DNA from: Actinomycetota bacterium
Lineage (GTDB): Bacteria > Actinomycetota > Thermoleophilia > Gaiellales > Gaiellaceae
Direction of reading: 5' to 3'
NCBI GenBank assembly: GCA_005883365.1
Contig: VAXA01000288.1
Location: 1-7,956 of the forward strand
Length of the DNA: 7,956 nucleotides
The notes beneath the pieces are model-generated. The model did no database searches. It was not told the origin of the DNA and was given only the letters and a program-made list of their open reading frames with translations. Position numbers and translations under genes: made by a program. Every line of letters starts with the position of its first letter. The first letter of the stretch is position 1. Shown here in pieces: positions 6,075 through 7,956 of the stretch.

Positions 6075-7252
6075 GCGAGCTGCCACTCCTCGTTCCGGAT
6101 CAGCGGCACCTCCGCTCCGTCCGCGAGCACCGCGTCCACTTCGAGCTCGGGACCGCCCACCATGAAGTCCACGTGGATGTTGGCAACGTTGAACCCTCCG
6201 TCCGGCTCGCCGTCGACGAGGAAGGGCAGGCCGGCGCCATACGCGACGTGACAGGTGGCGTTCTCGTCGTAGAGCGCGTCGTAGAAGAGCGTTCCCGACT
6301 CGCCTACGCGAGACTCGCGCGTGACGAGCGCGACCTCGCCGAGGCGATCGGCGTTCTCGATCGTCTCCAGGTGGCTGCGGACGAGGTCCGCGCCGGTCTC
6401 GGCCTCGACGCGGACGGCGCGCCCCTCTTCGAAGGTCAGCTCCAGCCCGCGGATGATCTGGCCGGCGAGAGGGAGCGGCAGCGTGGAGCGAATCGTCCCT
6501 TCGGTGCGCCTCGCATCGGGCGAGGTGAAGATCTCCTCGGTCGGCATGTTTGCGACGTACCGGATCCCCGTAGGCGTCTCGGCCGCACCCGACATCCACC
6601 GCACATTCGGCAGCAAACCCACCGTGAGATCGGTGCCGGGACCGCGATAGCGGAGCGAGTCGGCCCCAAGCTCGTTGAGGCGCATCGTGCGTTCCTCGAG
6701 GCGCGAGAGGTGCTCGCGCCAGGCGGCGACCGGGTCCGGCTCGTCGAGCCGCATGCAGAAGAAGACCTTCTCCCACAGGCGGTCGACGTCCGGCTCGCCG
6801 AAGACCTGCCGCGCCCAGCCCTCGCTCGGGGCGCCGGCGCCGCACCAGTTGACCGAGTTCTCCGCAAACTGCTCGAGCCGGAGCTCCCAGATCTCGCGTT
6901 GCACAGCCCGGCCGACGCGCTCGCCGTCGAGATCGGCCAGCAGCTCCGGCTCCGGATCGCCCGTCGTCGCGATCAAGGCGTTGCCCGTAAACGAGGAGAC
7001 GAGCGTCTTCAGCCATCCGGGCGTGTAGGTGAGCGCTTCGTCCGGCCCGAGCTCGATCATCGCCCGCCGGGCGTGCGCGTCGTTGTAAAGGACGTGGACG
7101 TAGGCGGCGCCTGCACGGTAGGCCTGCCGTGCGAGGGCGCGCGCGAGGTCGTGGTGCTCGACCGCCGTGTGGAGGAAGAGCTCCTGACCCGGCTGGACGT
7201 TCGCACCGACGCGGACGACGAGCTCCGCATAGCGGTCGAGGCGTTCGTCCAT
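6071..7252 (-). CDS. M29 family metallo-aminopeptidase, first tandem copy
   Basis: First gene of a two-gene M29 operon; 393 aa. An N-terminal domain (MDERLDRYAELVVRVGANV, 1-19) is followed by conserved NWCGAGAP (135-142), YRGPGTDLTVGL (202-213), NMPTEEIFTSPD (235-246), LGEVALV (304-310), DENATCHVAYG (329-339) and NIHVDFMVGG (358-367). Predicted metal ligands are Glu240, Glu306, His335, His360 and Asp362. The position seven residues after the metal His, recalled as a Tyr in AmpT, is Leu342 here, and Leu also in the sister copy. The ATG at 7252 was preferred over a GTG at 7279 because M29 proteins, including the sister copy, begin at the DERL-RYAEL helix; the GTG would add nine unconserved residues. 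TAGGAT sits 8 nt before the ATG with no clear SD. The gene is divergent from the MBL-fold gene. Confidence 0.93.
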   Translation of the reverse strand: MDERLDRYAELVVRVGANVQPGQELFLHTAVEHHDLARALARQAYRAGAAYVHVLYNDAHARRAMIELGPDEALTYTPGWLKTLVSSFTGNALIATTGDPEPELLADLDGERVGRAVQREIWELRLEQFAENSVNWCGAGAPSEGWARQVFGEPDVDRLWEKVFFCMRLDEPDPVAAWREHLSRLEERTMRLNELGADSLRYRGPGTDLTVGLLPNVRWMSGAAETPTGIRYVANMPTEEIFTSPDARRTEGTIRSTLPLPLAGQIIRGLELTFEEGRAVRVEAETGADLVRSHLETIENADRLGEVALVTRESRVGESGTLFYDALYDENATCHVAYGAGLPFLVDGEPDGGFNVANIHVDFMVGGPELEVDAVLADGAEVPLIRNEEWQLA

Positions 7253-7260
7253 CGCCCGCG

Positions 7261-7266
7261 ATCCTA
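7261..7266 (-). promoter_or_regulatory. Possible -10 box of the aminopeptidase operon (leaderless)
   Basis: The minus strand reads TAGGAT, then 8 nt, then the ATG at 7252. It matches TANNNT. No TTGNNN -35 was seen at 17 bp. The divergent gap is only 41 bp, so promoter and start must be nearly coincident. Confidence 0.4.
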
Positions 7267-7281
7267 CGTGGTCCGCCACGC

Positions 7282-7287
7282 TAGGCT
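7282..7287 (+). promoter_or_regulatory. Possible -10 box of the MBL-fold gene (leaderless)
   Basis: TAGGCT lies 6 nt before the GTG at 7294, with no Shine-Dalgarno between. This mirrors the box on the opposite strand at 7261-7266, so the two divergent promoters would share about 25 bp of control DNA. Confidence 0.4.
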
Positions 7288-7293
7288 CGCGGC

Positions 7294-7950
7294 GTGCGTG
7301 AGCTGCAAACCGGCCTCTGGCACTGGAAAGCCCCGCATCCCGAGTGGTCGTCCGACGAGGTGTGGCCGCAGGAGGTGTCGTCGTACGCGATCGACGACGG
7401 AACCCGCCTGCTGCTCTTCGATCCGCTCGCTGTGCCGGACGAACTGCTCGCGCTCACAGCCGAGCGGGAGCCCGTCGTAGTGCTCACGGTCCCCTGGCAC
7501 GAACGCGGCACGCAGGCTCTCGCAGAGCGGTTCGGCGCGCCGGTCTTCACGCCTCGCCCGGACTCCGCGCAGGACCTGATCGACAAGTTCGGCATCACGG
7601 CCGAGCAGGCCGGGGACGGCAGCTCGGATCTGCGCTGGCTCCGCACCGGTGGCGGCGACGCCCACTGGTACGGGCCGGGCGACCGGCTCCCGTTCGGCGC
7701 CCAGGCATTCGCCGGCCGCGAACGCAACGACCTCGTTCTCTGGATCGAGAGCCGCCGTGCGGTCATCGCGGGGGACACCCTCGCCGACTTCGGCGAAGGG
7801 CTCGGTCTCAACGAGTGGCTCCGGGGCGACGCCAAGCGGGATCAAATCGTGGCCGGGCTGCGACCGCTGCTCGATCTCCCGGTCGAGCTCGTCCTGCCGA
7901 CGCACGGCGAGCCCGTGGATCGCGCGGCTCTCGAGCGTGCGTTGAGCTAG
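7294..7950 (+). CDS. Metallo-beta-lactamase-fold protein with degenerate metal motif
   Basis: A 218-aa protein with the MBL-fold outline: VSSYAIDDGTRLLLFDPLAVP (28-48, the core strands ending in the DP turn), VVVLTVPWHERGTQAL (61-76, where the HxHxDH motif should be), a GDRLPFG strand (129-135), VIAGDTLADFGEGLGL (157-172, Asp161 at the usual bridging-Asp position) and VLPTHGEPV (200-208, His204 at the last His position). HxHxDH is replaced by VPWHER, so the normal metal site is incomplete and hydrolase activity is doubtful. The start GTG at 7294 is chosen because the conserved-looking LWHWKAPHPEW begins within ten residues and a TAGGCT box precedes it. It is divergent from the aminopeptidases, and its TAG is 6 bp from the window edge. 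Substrate unknown. Confidence 0.8.
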   Translation: MRELQTGLWHWKAPHPEWSSDEVWPQEVSSYAIDDGTRLLLFDPLAVPDELLALTAEREPVVVLTVPWHERGTQALAERFGAPVFTPRPDSAQDLIDKFGITAEQAGDGSSDLRWLRTGGGDAHWYGPGDRLPFGAQAFAGRERNDLVLWIESRRAVIAGDTLADFGEGLGLNEWLRGDAKRDQIVAGLRPLLDLPVELVLPTHGEPVDRAALERALS

Positions 7951-7956
7951 GCGGCG

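Noticed and set aside
6075..7016. Upstream extension of the second aminopeptidase frame to 7016
   Set aside because: The extension is an out-of-frame reading of the first aminopeptidase gene; protein homology begins at the ATG at 6074.
7252..7279. GTG at 7279 as start of the first aminopeptidase
   Set aside because: The added residues MADHVGSRA have no counterpart in the sister copy, and the start would fall within 15 bp of the divergent gene's start.
4875..7480. Long plus-strand open frames (4875-6251 and 6173-7480)
   Set aside because: They lie antisense to the M29 genes, give Arg/Val/Glu-rich low-complexity proteins without known motifs, and resemble each other only because the M29 genes are duplicates. 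Typical GC-rich shadows.

Overview
The window is GC-rich (about 68-70 % G+C in the housekeeping genes, by counting sample lines) and densely packed. Its gene content suggests a deep-branching actinobacterium, for example Thermoleophilia/Gaiellales: a cyclase-AAA-TPR regulatory protein, FtsY, paired M29 aminopeptidases, and probable leaderless starts with a TANNNT box 6-8 nt ahead of the start codon. The taxonomic placement is inference; no rRNA or other marker is present.

Layout. Positions 3-2558 (+) hold the 3' part of a large gene whose class III cyclase domain is mostly cut off at the left edge, followed by an AAA ATPase and a TPR-like helical array. It converges on, and overlaps by 38 bp, a two-gene minus-strand operon at 3589-2521. 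Behind that operon come ftsY (4770-3817, minus) and two tandem M29 aminopeptidase genes (7252-6071 and 6074-4860, minus, joined by an ATGA overlap). A divergent plus-strand gene for a metallo-beta-lactamase-fold protein with a degenerate metal motif (7294-7950) closes the window.

The main discovery is the two-gene operon. The 258-aa protein would normally be annotated as a tetrapyrrole/precorrin methylase. It instead carries the signature and catalytic residues of the borosin alpha-N-methyltransferases (fungal omphalotin OphMA; bacterial SonM). Just upstream in the same operon is a 91-aa protein with the helical borosin-binding domain and a strongly hydrophobic C-terminal tail, WIVIWIV, which closely resembles the omphalotin core (WVIVVGVIGVIG). 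Together they look like a split borosin system: a RiPP in which the enzyme methylates backbone amides of a separately encoded precursor. The precursor has a good sigma-70-type promoter (TTGACG, 17 bp, TAGAGT), a strong Shine-Dalgarno and a GTG start. The methyltransferase has no visible Shine-Dalgarno and starts 16 nt after the precursor stop.

No macrocyclase, dedicated protease or transporter is visible for the borosin. The M29 aminopeptidases, ftsY and the MBL-fold gene look like ordinary neighbours. A pair of strong adjacent hairpins between the aminopeptidase operon and ftsY is the most striking non-coding structure.
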